Position numbers and translations under genes: made by a program
Shown: one piece after another, positions 13,891-26,300 of the stretch
How the letters are laid out: each line of letters begins with the position of its first letter
Numbering within the stretch: position 1 is the first letter of the stretch
Notes under the pieces: model-generated
The model's database searches: none
What the model was told of the DNA's origin: nothing
What the model saw: only the letters and a program-made list of their open reading frames with translations
Assembly (NCBI GenBank): GCA_905116865.2
Contig: CAJHNH020001093.1
Location: 62,001-126,000 of the forward strand
Length of the DNA: 64,000 bases
Direction: 5' to 3'
Source: Candidula unifasciata
Taxonomy: Eukaryota; Mollusca; Gastropoda; Stylommatophora; Geomitridae

Positions 13891-15953
13891 CATTAGCAGT
13901 TAGTGGCAGAATTAGTGGTGAGAAAATTAAGACAAAGATTAGGCAGACATTCATATTAGGGCTCTAGTTTATTCTATTTTAATACTATACTAGTACAGTG
14001 GTATCTTCTGCCACAGCCCATTATCGGTATATCCGTCACAGTGTTCTACTGGGGCTCTACTGCTACTGGTGTAGCTTTATCTACAGACCTCAGCAAAATA
14101 TCTGTTGCCCCTGGAAAAACTGTTAGAGGAAAACAGTCCTAAACACATATAGAAAGACCTAGTTACTTTGAATGCAATCTGTTCAGTTAGAAGGAAAACA
14201 CCTTGCACTAATACACAATGATACTGGGACACACAGATCACTCAGCTAGAAAGGTGCAAAACTAGGTACAGTGCACTCACTCACCTTGAAAGAGGAACAA
14301 AGAGGAATAACGCAAATGTCACTTTCAAAGCTGGTCCATCTGCCATATTTTACTTGAATCACTATCTTGCTAAGTTTCTAACAATATTGTTCAATATCAG
14401 CTACAAGACTAATTTAAAAAAAAAAAATCTGGCTGAACAATGTAAAAACTGACTGCAGTGTAACATCTGAACAGTACCAATAAATGATGAGACAGCAAAA
14501 AGTGTTTAAATCACAATTTATGTGTGTTTTTAAACAAAGTCAAATTCAAGAAAGATAACTGGTCTCAGTGATTCTATCACAACATGCTACACAGACAAGG
14601 TAGGTCAAAACATGCAGATCTCAAAGTAGTTACAGCATACAGTTAATATATGATACAATAAATATCACTATTTTTTTTTTTTTGGATGATATACAATTAA
14701 GTAAAGTTTTAAGCTGTATATAATTCACTTAAACTGAACAGTTAAAATTAAAACTGCTTTGCAAATGGCAAAACTTCACTATAGAAGCTTTACTGTGCCT
14801 GAGACTAATGGAGTAATGCTATTTCAAAGTGTGATTCAAAGCTTTAACCAGATATTAGAAATAATTGTTTTATACCACATAAAATGTTAGCAATGTTATG
14901 TGACATGACAGGGTGAGAACTGGAGCCCAATGTGTATACATTTACTTTTTGAAAATGCAAATATGCAACTGAAAAACAAACTAATGGCACATATATTTAT
15001 ACAAGTAGATCCATTATGAGACTCTTGAATAAAAATGGACTAGAATTCTGATAACATTTAGTTACTGCAATAAAACCTGTGGGTAACAGAATGCATCAAA
15101 CATGCAAAAGAGAACTAGACAGCAGTACTGCAGTAGAATCAATAATTCAGCTAAAACTTGAATGTGAAGTTAAAAAACCAACAAAGAATGTAGTTCTAGT
15201 ACAACAGACAGGTAACTGTCTTTGCTGCACCTGAGATGTACTGAGTATATAGTGTTTGCACCGTACTTCAGAGGAACTGACAACATTTTTCTTCTTAATC
15301 TTCTTCGCGTTCACCAGCTGTAAACTCTGGCAGAAAGTTCTGGTTGTTCATCCACTTTTGGACTTTGATCTTGTTCCAGAACTTGAGATCGCATGCATAT
15401 GGCTTTTTTTTTTAACATGCAGAAAGGAAACATCCCTAATTGCCTCTTCCAACATGCTTTATTGGGTGGCAGTGGGTCTGTTTCCCCCCCCCCCCCACCC
15501 CAAAATGGGGCACCGCAACTCACACTGCAGGAACTGGCAAATGACAAATAGTCAATATCACAGCAGTCAACTTTAATTTCCTTTTGCAGTGCCAAGTTTT
15601 GGCCATGTCATCCAGAAAGCTTAGGTCTTAAAAACCATTCCCAACTGTATGGGAATTTAAACATTCAACCACTGAGCCAACAGGCGAGTGTACTATCTAT
15701 CTACTGTGCTAAGATGGCACCCTATTAATTAAAGTACTTTATCAAAATGTGCAAGTTAACAATACTGCAATGAAAGAAAAGACTCACAAATACAGTCTCA
15801 AAATTCTTATTACGCATTTAAAATTTACTTTAAAAAAATGTAGTTTAAAAAACCGACTAGAAATGAAAACTAGAACTCTCAAAGCAATAACTAAAACAAG
15901 AAAAATATGAAAAGTTTAATATGTCCAAGCAACTCAGCAGCCCAGGCCAGCTC
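13891..15953 (-). other. Probable proximal 3' UTR of the CPEB gene (end undetermined)
   Basis: No coding potential on either strand. Read in the direction of CPEB it is U-rich. It has TTTTAT motifs (the CPEB recognition core) at 15075-15070, 15034-15029 and 14884-14879, and AATAAA at 15463-15458 (inside a repeat) and 13973-13968. In AT-rich DNA these motifs arise often by chance, so the true cleavage site is unknown. A repeat copy occupies 15303-15510. Confidence 0.4.
15303..15510 (+). repeat. Repeat family B copy with poly(C)
   Basis: GCGTTCACCAGCTGTAAACT, CTTGTTCCAGAACTTGAG, CAACATGC, then GTGGGTCTGTTT, a C14 run and CCAAAATGGGGC. It is internally shortened relative to 48993-49285. It supplies an AATAAA on the CPEB sense strand at 15463-15458. 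Confidence 0.85.
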
Positions 15954-16181
15954 TCAGCACCACCGGAAGGGAACAGCACGGGGCCGATCAGCCCCTTCCT
16001 TCACCAGTGGCTTATGATATTCTCTGCCTGGGCGAGAATGGATCTGTGCCCAGCAGTACTCACAGTAATACTGCAGACAGGTCACATTGGCACAAAAGAA
16101 TGGTGCAAACTTGCCAGCACAGCGAGCTCCATGACATTCATCACACATCTGATCATCCAGAACATAAGGTTTAACCTCAAC
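15954..16181 (-). CDS. CPEB2-4: CPEB coding exon 8: ZZ zinc-binding domain and stop
   Basis: 228 nt including TGA at 15956-15954. It encodes VEVKPYVLDDQMCDECHGAR, the cysteine-rich ZZ core and a tail ending FRWC. All Cys/His positions expected for the CPEB ZZ fold are present. Vertebrate CPEB2-4 proteins end FRWN, so the final Cys is a small lineage difference. Acceptor ATTGCAG. Confidence 0.95.
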   Translation of the reverse strand, partial: VEVKPYVLDDQMCDECHGARCAGKFAPFFCANVTCLQYYCEYCWAQIHSRPGREYHKPLVKEGADRPRAVPFRWC

Positions 16182-19173
16182 CTGCAATATGAAATACTCA
16201 AGACTGTTAAAGAACAAAACTACAAAGCAGAAATTTTTTGTTTCACAGTTAGGCACTGATGTAAATCAATAAATCCTCAACTAACATTACCTTAAGTAAA
16301 ATTTGCCTGGCTCTCAACCTGTTCAAATGATAACACACAAAATCTTCTATTTCTTCAGCATCCAGAGCACTTGAAGTTCACTGCTGCAGATATCCTTCGC
16401 TGCTATGCATCTCTCTGGTTGGTGACACCAAGTGTCTGTAGGTCTGTCTGGACATTATCTCTCCTGATGGTCTACGACTATTCAGCTCCTTTGTGTATAC
16501 AGTTTTTACCTCTGTTATCTGACATACTCTCAATATGCCCTAGCCATTTCAGTCTATGAGCCCTCATGATGCCAATGATCAATGGTGTTTTAAACAGATT
16601 ATGAATTATTAATATAATAATTTAAAATACAAATCTGGGAGAAGCATAATCAGTTAACAAAAGCAAAACATGTAGTTTTTATAGAAAGTACACTATGCGT
16701 TGCTCAGTGCTGAAGGAGTTAAAGGACCTTTTGCATATCATTAGTGCATAGGGTATCTCGTGACAGACCTCATATGTGTATAGAAAAATCAGCATTTGAT
16801 GGGGAATGTTGTGAAATCCAGCCAGCTGCCTCAACTTTCCAGGACATTTCCTTGTACCTATTTTAGACTGAGGGAAGATTAATTATAATTATCTGACACA
16901 ATACAGGTTCTAATTTAAGACCTTCAGGCTAGGATGCAAGAGTCTAGCAAATGCGCACCCAACGACTTCACTAACAAAGAAAAAATAGTAATGACAAAAG
17001 TGGGTAGCTTAAGTTCTTAGAAAATTTTGTTTATGTCACACTCACTCTTTTGTCAATGTCTCCATGCTGAAGTTGCACAAATCGTGCACTGATGGCAGCT
17101 ATATAACTCTGCTGGTTAGAAAATGCAACTCTCCCAGCACCTTTAGGATATTTCAGCTCAGGGTCTGTGTCTATGCCAGCGTAACAAACACCTCCATACA
17201 GACGATCCATGATCATTGCTAGTTCAACTTGAAAATAAAAGAATTCAGTAATGAAGTTAACTCAGTGAAAGCTAGTTCTAATGTAAACATCCAAATACAA
17301 TAAAACAGGTAAGAATTGGATGAAAGATTAGTCTGTTTTTGTCTAAATGCATGTATTTCTCAATACTCTTAGCGATGGGATTCAATAATGCTGTAGATTA
17401 TAAGGTTAATAGAAATTACAAACAAAGATGCTTATTCTAAAATAATTTGGAGTATAACTGATTATCCTAAAAAACCTAACAGTCAAAAAAATTGTAGTAC
17501 TACCAGAAAAAAAACTATACACTGAAAACTGGCTTAATTACCTGCTCTTAAGGGTCTGGGAACACCTCCAACAAAGATGGTTTTTCTTGGATCGAGTGGT
17601 TGAGAACCATCCATCACAAAATCAGAATCACTTAAGCTCCATGGACGAATCTGAACCTTGTATTTTAGAACGCATAATACTGTTAGACCAACAATAACAA
17701 AAACAATTGCTTTCTTGCTTTAAAAAGAAAAAAAAAAAAACAACTGCAAACAAAAGATAATACACTATTGTGAATTATAATCATATTATATTGTAACATA
17801 CTAAGTAATGTTAACTGTGAATACAGAACTAAATAAATTCCAGTGAACCAAGAGGTGAAGAAAACACAATGCCACTGGCTAGATTAAACTTTGGAGGAAA
17901 CAATGTTAACAGATAACTAAAATGTAAATTCTCTGGAACCTACATTGTAAAAGAGACTGAGTGGAACTCAAAAGATACATGAAGAAGACATTTACAGACA
18001 TTGGTAAATAATATGAAGGGGACTGAGCCTGGAGAGGCAGGGGGTGAGAAGTGTTGGTGTTGTGGGTAGTGGTTCCCCCCCTCCCCTTTCTTCACCCTGG
18101 GTCTAGTGTCTTGACCTAGCAAAACCTCTCTTACCTCAAGACCATTGTGCGTGGGGAAGAGTCACAGCCTACCTGAGGTAGTCCTGGTAACTGGGGGTGC
18201 GAATCCCCAGGCAAAACACAATGGATCTAGAGGAGCAAACCTCAATAATAAACCCGGTGCACCACACCATACTGCCCCCTGTGGAAGGGAAGGAGCCGGA
18301 GGTGTGCTGAACAGTCTTAGAAATGGAAACTATCGTGAAGGCACAGGGACTCAGGACGTGACGATCCAGTTGCCCCAACTACTCATGCTTAGGCCATGCT
18401 TAGAGCCATGAAGAGAGCTCAGTGAAACCAGCAGGCAATCTGGTGGCGGGGAATGAGCACACTGTGAGCCCCACCATAGCTACGTGTTAAAGGGGAAGGC
18501 AGAAACACAACCCATATTTCCTTTAGAACTGGTACAGGGCATTTCTAGCAGCTGCCCGGGGAGGTAGGTAATCCACAGACACCCCAGCATCACAATGCCA
18601 TGAATATGTCAAACAACAACAAAATAATATGAAGAGGACATGGAGATAGTGAAGGAGATGGCAAAAGCTTAGAGGACTTGACAGGAGCTAGCTTAGAACC
18701 TATGCAAAAGCATTTCATCAAATTCAAAATATACATTTATTCCTCTTTTAACAATATATAGACCCCATCCCCTCTGCCATTTTTGCAAAGGGAGATTAAC
18801 GTGAGCAAAGTCTGTGGCAATTCAACAGCCTTAAAGAGTTCAATGGCGGCTGCAGTAGTGTAGTTGTTAGACTCTCACCGGCCAGCCCAAAAGTTTAAAG
18901 TTCAAAATCACGAGTAGGATTATTTTAAAACTGACCTTGACTTTAAGGTCGACCTAGCCTAAAATCGCCACCGGTAATTTCCACATCACCCACCGAGTGC
19001 CGATTCAGGTATGAAAATATGAGACTGGCATTATATGCCTGAAGAGCCACTGATGTAAAAGTGATCCTTTACTTCCCTTTACTACTTGTACTTCAATCTG
19101 TTTATTTTTGAGTAGTCAGTTCAGTTTTGTTTTTGTGAATGTGTCACATTAGCATTAGTTTCATTGAATTAAA

Positions 19174-19205
<32 letters not shown>

Positions 19206-20274
19206 CATGCATGTTTTTTTTTAATGTTTAACGTTTAATTAAGAACCATCCCCATCTTCCGAAGAAAGAGCAGTTCCATTTCCGATGGTACCAGTAACAT
19301 TCTGATTGAATGTCCGCCCCACCTTTTCCCTGAGTGTTGATCGCCGGCTAGATCTCCTAGTCACTTCTTGCAGGACCATTTTCCTCAGACCATGATGATC
19401 CATATATGCCTATGCACTGTTTATATGCCCCCCCCCCCCCCCCAACAATTGCAATACCACATCTAAAATTTACTACCAAGCTGTGTAGAATCAACTAGTC
19501 ATCTGCCTCTTCATTTCCCAACACACTGGCATGCACTGGAGAAAATATCCATAGGATACTAACTACCCGGGAACTCTGAAGCGATGCTTGCCATTCTTCA
19601 TGAGGCATACCTGTCTCCATCTTTCTCAACATGCTCTGTGAGTCAGTTACAATTACGACATGTGTGTATAGGTACAGCTGATTCTCAAGCCAGTGGAAGG
19701 CTGCAGTGACTGCCTCCACCTCCATTCTCAAACATGATGTTGCTGCACTAAGCAACGTCCATTTACTACTTCTCTCCTTTAGAAGCATAGTAAACTACAT
19801 GCATTGTTTCATGAATTCTGTGCAAAGTATCTAATGATTTCTTTCCAGGGTATTAAGTGAATTTGCCTGCCATCGGATTTTAAGGTGAATCACAAGTTAT
19901 AATAAATACACTCACTGGCTTGTCCTTCATGGTGGGACTAGACACACACCAATATAGCTTGTCATCATCCATCAGACAGGATTCAATCAAACTCTGAACT
20001 GAAAGCTCATCTTGGAAAATCAGGAAGCAATAACCTGTAGATAACAAGAAATCGCCTAGCTAATGCAAATCTACAGTCATAAAAGAAATTAGTTATATTT
20101 ATAATTCTGATATATATATATATATATATATATGACTTCTACATTAATTTTTGTAGGGTTTTGTTTATTTATTTATATAGTTGTATGTGTGTGTGTGTGT
20201 GTGTGTGCGCGCGCGCGCGCGCGTGCATGCGTGCGCACACGCACGCACGCGGGCGGGCGGGCGTGTGTGTGTAA

Positions 20275-20314
<40 letters not shown>

Positions 20315-23300
20315 AAAACCCTACAAAATTAATGTAGAAGTCTTTCAATGGTAAGGTTTACTGACATACTAGAGCAGGTCTTTTGCAGTTGGTGGGAACT
20401 TAACTGATGGTCACATTATGATAAGAAAACAAAATCATGGACGGCTTAGACAGAAGACACAATCAATCATACAATGCTTGAGAACACTGGCTAGGAAGAA
20501 GAGTTTGTTACAGTGCCAGAGATTAGTTTGTTTGCAAGATCATAATCTCGCTGGGTTAGTAGTCCAAGAACTGGCCAGTGGGCACTTACAAAGTAGAAAC
20601 TAACTGGACAACGGATTCATGACAATTCTCGTCAGGTGATGTGATTATTTGATATAAATGGCTGTGTGTTAAAAGGCTGAAGAAGGGTCTCGTGGGTTGG
20701 TTTTTTTAGAAAACTTGACAGAATTTAAAAAAGAATGATTCCTTTTCCTAAATGTACTCTATTCACTACTACAATGGTGGAAGCCACTAGATTCTCGCCT
20801 GCTGGCCTGAAGACTGTGGGTTTAAATCCAAATCATGTTGGATATTTTTTTTAAATACCTCAGGTCCCAGGTTGACCCAGCCTAAAATGGGTATGAGGTA
20901 CAGAGCTGTGAAGTAAAAGCAGCCAGCATGACCACCCATCAAGTGCTGATTGATGTCTGAGGGTATGGAAAAGAGTCCTTATTGGTTTTTTTAAAAAATT
21001 CTACTTTAATATATGAAAATAGTAAAGATTCCGCTCTTTAAAAATACCAAAATATTCTTGCAGTTGTCATGCAGATATTAATTAGGCATCATATATTACT
21101 TTTTGTGTACATGCATATATTTCAAATATCTAAGATTATTCACCTTTTGGGGGGAAATATGATTTCGATTCTGCTTTGTGGGGCCAGTCAACAACAAGAG
21201 CACCAAATCTTCTAAAAGCTGTGGTTATTTCCTCTGAAATGATAAAGTAAATATAGAATGAATTATCAGCAAAATTATTTTGTTTTAAAGGATGGCAAAT
21301 CATGTAGGTAAGTATGTTTTTTATGGTAACTTTTTCACAAGCATTTGTTTGTGAGCTATCAGGTTTGATATAAATCACAGCTCATGGTGATGGCAAGTAT
21401 GACTAGTAAGACCAGCCGGAGTTGAGAAAAGTTTTCTACAATATGCACAAGGGATTTAAGAGCCAATAAATGTGTTTCTGCATACAGAATGAAGCCATGC
21501 GGGTGATTCTGGGATGTACAAGAGATACCCCAGTAGTATGTATGCGATATATACTTGCACTGCCTACTATTGCAGATAGGCTCAAAGTTCTGCAAGCAAA
21601 GCCATATCTGAGAGTAGCTGTGGACAAGAGGCACCACCTGCATGAAGCCCTGGATAGAGCTAAGGGTCACAGACTATAAAGAGGAAAGTCTTGGATGGCG
21701 CAAGCTGAAGACACAATTCGACATGTGTGCATGCTTGATAAATTTAGGCGAGGAGAGGAGTGGGTTAAAGTTTCTGATCATGTTTCAGACTTCTTTAGGG
21801 TTCTAATCACTTTGGGACATGAGTGCAGGGACTGGCCAGCTGGTGTTGCAGAATCAGAAGTTCAACAAATGATTCATGACATTTCCTGACCAAGTGATGC
21901 GATTGTATATACAGATGGCTCTGTGGTGAGGGGTAGATGAAGTGCATGGGGGTTCATAGCGAAGGCGAATGTACGTCACTTGGCGCAACAAGGCCTGGCA
22001 TATGATATCACAACGTCTAGTTGGCTTGAGAATCAGTTGTACACACATGTCATCATTGTAACTGACTCACAGAGCATGCTGAGAAAGGTGGAGACAGGCA
22101 TGCTCCGTGCAGAGTGGCAAGCATCACTTCAGAGGTCCCGGGTTGTTAGCATCCTTTGGATATTTTCTCCAGGTTACGCCAGTGTGTTGGAAAATGAGCA
22201 GTCGGACAGACTGGCCGGTTCTGCACCACTTGATGGTGAACTGATATATCACAAGCTGGATGTTGTGAGGGCCCTTTGTGAGCGAGTGAACAAAGCAGAG
22301 GAACAGATAGATCATAACGGTCTGAGGAGAATGGCACTGCTAGGAGTTACAAGAGGATCTGACCGACATTCGACACTCAGGGGAGGGGCGAGACGGATAT
22401 ACAATCAGACTGTTACTGGGACCATCAAAATTTTAACTCTTCGCTTGCTGCTGAAGATGGGGGACGGAGGGCTTATGGGAGTGTCCCGAGTCGCTGTGAT
22501 GTTGATTCTTAATTCAACATTCAACATTTAATGTGTTTCTTCTCAAATGCTCAGCCCTTGACCAATTTGCGATCATTTTCTCTTATGCATTTACCCCCTA
22601 CTCCTCTTCATTTTCTTCTATGACCACTCCTGTCAATGCAACATATAACCATGAATCTAACTAAATACCTGTATCATTCATGTCTCACTTTCACACATCT
22701 TTATAATGTAGCAGAGGTTGACCCTGAAACCAGTGACATTCTCAAATGTCTAAAAGACTTATCCCATAACTGCAGAGACCAATTGAGGGCAGAGATTTAG
22801 TGTCTCCATGTGACAGCACAAAGACAGGGTTGTTGTGTAGAGACCATAGATTGCTCAGGCAGTATGATCCTTCTCTCAGCCTACCTTGTTTACTCCAAAT
22901 AAAGGTAAAACCAATATTACGGAACAAAGCTTGCTGTACAAGCTCCCAAATAAGTGCTCTCTCTATCAATCTGCTGCAGTGTCCTTTACAAATCAGCTGT
23001 CCACAAAGACTAAGAGTATATGCCCTGCCACAAAATTAGGTTTTAAGGTTACACTTCCTATTTCTAGGATAAGGCCAGCATCCTCCCCAATGCACTCCTC
23101 AACTTGAAGCCTTTGGTACAATATGGCATGTCAGGTTTATTCAATAAGTACAAGAAAGTTATTCACGTATTTCATAGCTAACTAAACATATGAGAACGTT
23201 CTTCCAAATCTTACCCTCATCTATATCAGGAGGTAAACCCCCAACAAAGACTTTTCTAGAGAACCGCTCAATGCGGTCTATTCCTTGAGAACTAGATGAC

Positions 23301-26300
23301 TGAGACGTTACTGCCAGACTGGACACAGTATGGTCAAGGGAACCATCATCAATTACTGAATCTTCAATGACATATGGCATTTTTCCTGAAACTAAAATAT
23401 GAGATACTATTTCAGATAATAACCCCAATATGAATTATTTCTGCTTTTAAAATATTCATGTGTGTGTGTGTGCGCGTTTGTGTGCGTGCGTGTGTGCGCG
23501 CGCACGCATGTGTGTGTGTGTGTTTGTAAGCATGCATGTTTTCTGTCACCATGTCAATGAGACATGAAGGAAGACATCTGGTGAAACCTTTTAAGATTAG
23601 TCTAAACATCATCATCACATAGCAGGTCCTTTGCAAAATGTCGTTCTTATCACAGCCTGCCTGAAAGAAACTCAGTCTCTCGCCAGCTCTTCTACCTCGT
23701 GCACTTTCATAACGAAGGATTCACTCAGCTCCCGAGAACATGCTATAAGCTAATCTTCCTTGATGTTCAGATCTTTTAAAATGTCAGCATTTTTTCTCTT
23801 CTTTGTTCATGGTATTCCGAGAATCTTTCTATATGATTTCAGCTCAAAAGACCCTATATTCTTTCTTAAGGACTGAGAGACAGTACTTGACTCACATACA
23901 TATGCTGCTACAGGGGCAGATGCATGCTCTCAAATTTTACCTTTGATTTCCCTGCTGTTGCTTAACCACAGACTTTTAATACTGTTTAATCTTTGTATTT
24001 CTATGGCCATCCTCCTTTTGACTTCTGTCGAACAGGCTCCATTGCTATTTATTGTGAAGCCTAGACATTCAAAATTTGTGACATTTAAAATTTCTTCAAC
24101 ATTTATTGTTATTTTTGGGTGACAGCCAGTTTTTGTCTGTGGTCACTATTTTTACTTCTTTAAATTCAAGAATAGGTTTGTGTTTCTAGAGAACATTATT
24201 AAATGTTCTATTCTCTTCACACTGTTCGAAAGGAGGACTGCATCATCTGCACAGCAAAGTTCTGGAATAGAACTGGCAGTTTTGACTTTCTGAAAGTAAA
24301 ATGGCTACCAGAAATTTGTGTGTCAAATACCGAATAGAACCATGCAAAAGTGAAGGCCTAACACTCAATACTACTATGAGAGCAACTGCTATTCTGTAAT
24401 CTTTTAAAATGTATTTCAACAACAACAAAAAGGCTAACTAGAAATTAAACCATGAAGGTTTAACAATAAATAAGGTACACACTTCACAAACAGCACTTAA
24501 ATAGAAAAATGAAGTATGTTAGCAATAAACATTTGTATACTGACTTTTAGTGTTTCTTCTTCAGAAATGATTAAACAAAAACCAAACAGCATGTATGAAT
24601 ATACAATGTGAAAATACATGCCCTGAAGACAAACAGTTACCACTCAAGAAATACAGATCTAAATAGAGTGAACCGTAGAAGAAGTTAAAAAAGCACTGTA
24701 CATATAATAATTGATAAAGGAAGAAGTTACAATTAACACCCCCCTCCCCCCACCCAAAAAAAACCATTACAGCAATATGAAAACAAGTGAAAGCACAAGC
24801 TTCCATGGTTTTATTACATCCTTCTAAGTGATGAAAAAAACACTAAGGTGAGTACCAGAAGGCAAAATACTCAGCAAACAAAGAAGATGTAGACCAAGAA
24901 TGACATTTATAAACTGGAGTGCATATATCTATCCCTCTGATACAGGGAACCAAAGACAGAGGCTCTAGACATTCATTTATAGAATGGATTGACCAGTAAA
25001 CCTCATAACTATCACAAGGGTGGAAATATTTGATGATGATGATCCATGCTTACAGACAGACAAGTGCCTCCCTAAAAAAAAAAAAAAAAACGGTGGAGGA
25101 AAAAAAAAGAAGAAATTTACATGTGGATTCAATATATAATAGAAATACCTTTCAAATTGTCACCATGCATCTGTACTCCCTCAACTTCCAGGGGTGAATT
25201 TTTCATTATGTCAAGTAGCTGGTTTTCCAAACAAGGAAACTTCATTGAGTCATAATGGCTAGAAGTATTCTGAAATTCAACACAAACACTACATTCCAGT
25301 CACAAACTTTAACATTATACTATGTTTGTTATTCAACATATTAATAACATACAGATTGCAACACATCAATAATAAATATGGTGGCTGATAATAGAAACAT
25401 CAACTAAAAGAAATCTTACAATAAATAAATTTTTGAAAAGTTCTGAATCAAGAAAACACAGCTACAATTAAGAAACACCCTTCTATTTATATCAAGCCAA
25501 GCAGGTATTTACGCAAATAAAACAGAAAAACACATTTCATTTTCAAAAATTTCCTCAACAACATTTAATTATATGCTCAAATTGTATGCTTAAAAGCAGA
25601 ATTCAAAATTGACACAGTTCAACATACACTGACACTGCATTCCAGAGAAATTTTAGCTACATGTTATGATAAATACATAACTACAAAGAAGAGATAAATG
25701 TTCTTCTTTTGTTCACATTTACAGCATGTAAACTCAGGTGCAAAACTCTGGTTGTCTGTCCCACTATTAGTCTTGTTCCAGAACCTGAGTTTTATGTACA
25801 CATCCATTTTACAGATTTGGCTTACCTGTATGCAGACTGCTGGTTCCTCGACGCTCAGGCAGATGCACTCCAACTTACAAGGAAACACCTCTTATCTATC
25901 AAATTTAAAGACATTTTCTTAAGATGAGGAGTGGGTCTACACCCCCCCCCCCCACCCCTTTCCAAAATGTGGCCCTGGAACCCATATGGGGAAGATAACA
26001 AGTAACAGACTACACATGAACATTAGACAAAAATGAACACTGACAAAGAAGTCCAAGACTGAAACTACTGAAATCAATAGAAGTGATTAAGAACAGAAAT
26101 ATTAAAAAAAAGGTTAGAGAAAAATTGTTTGTTTAGTTTCTCCACAACAGAGGTTGGCTGCAATCCCTCCACTGATGTCCCTAGTAATATTATGTGGTGA
26201 GGCCCCAATCTCTTCCACACACAGTGAGACTTTCAAACCATTGTCCAATAGCCACAATAACCGTCTATTCCTAAACCACCTGCCATGGAAATCAGATTCT

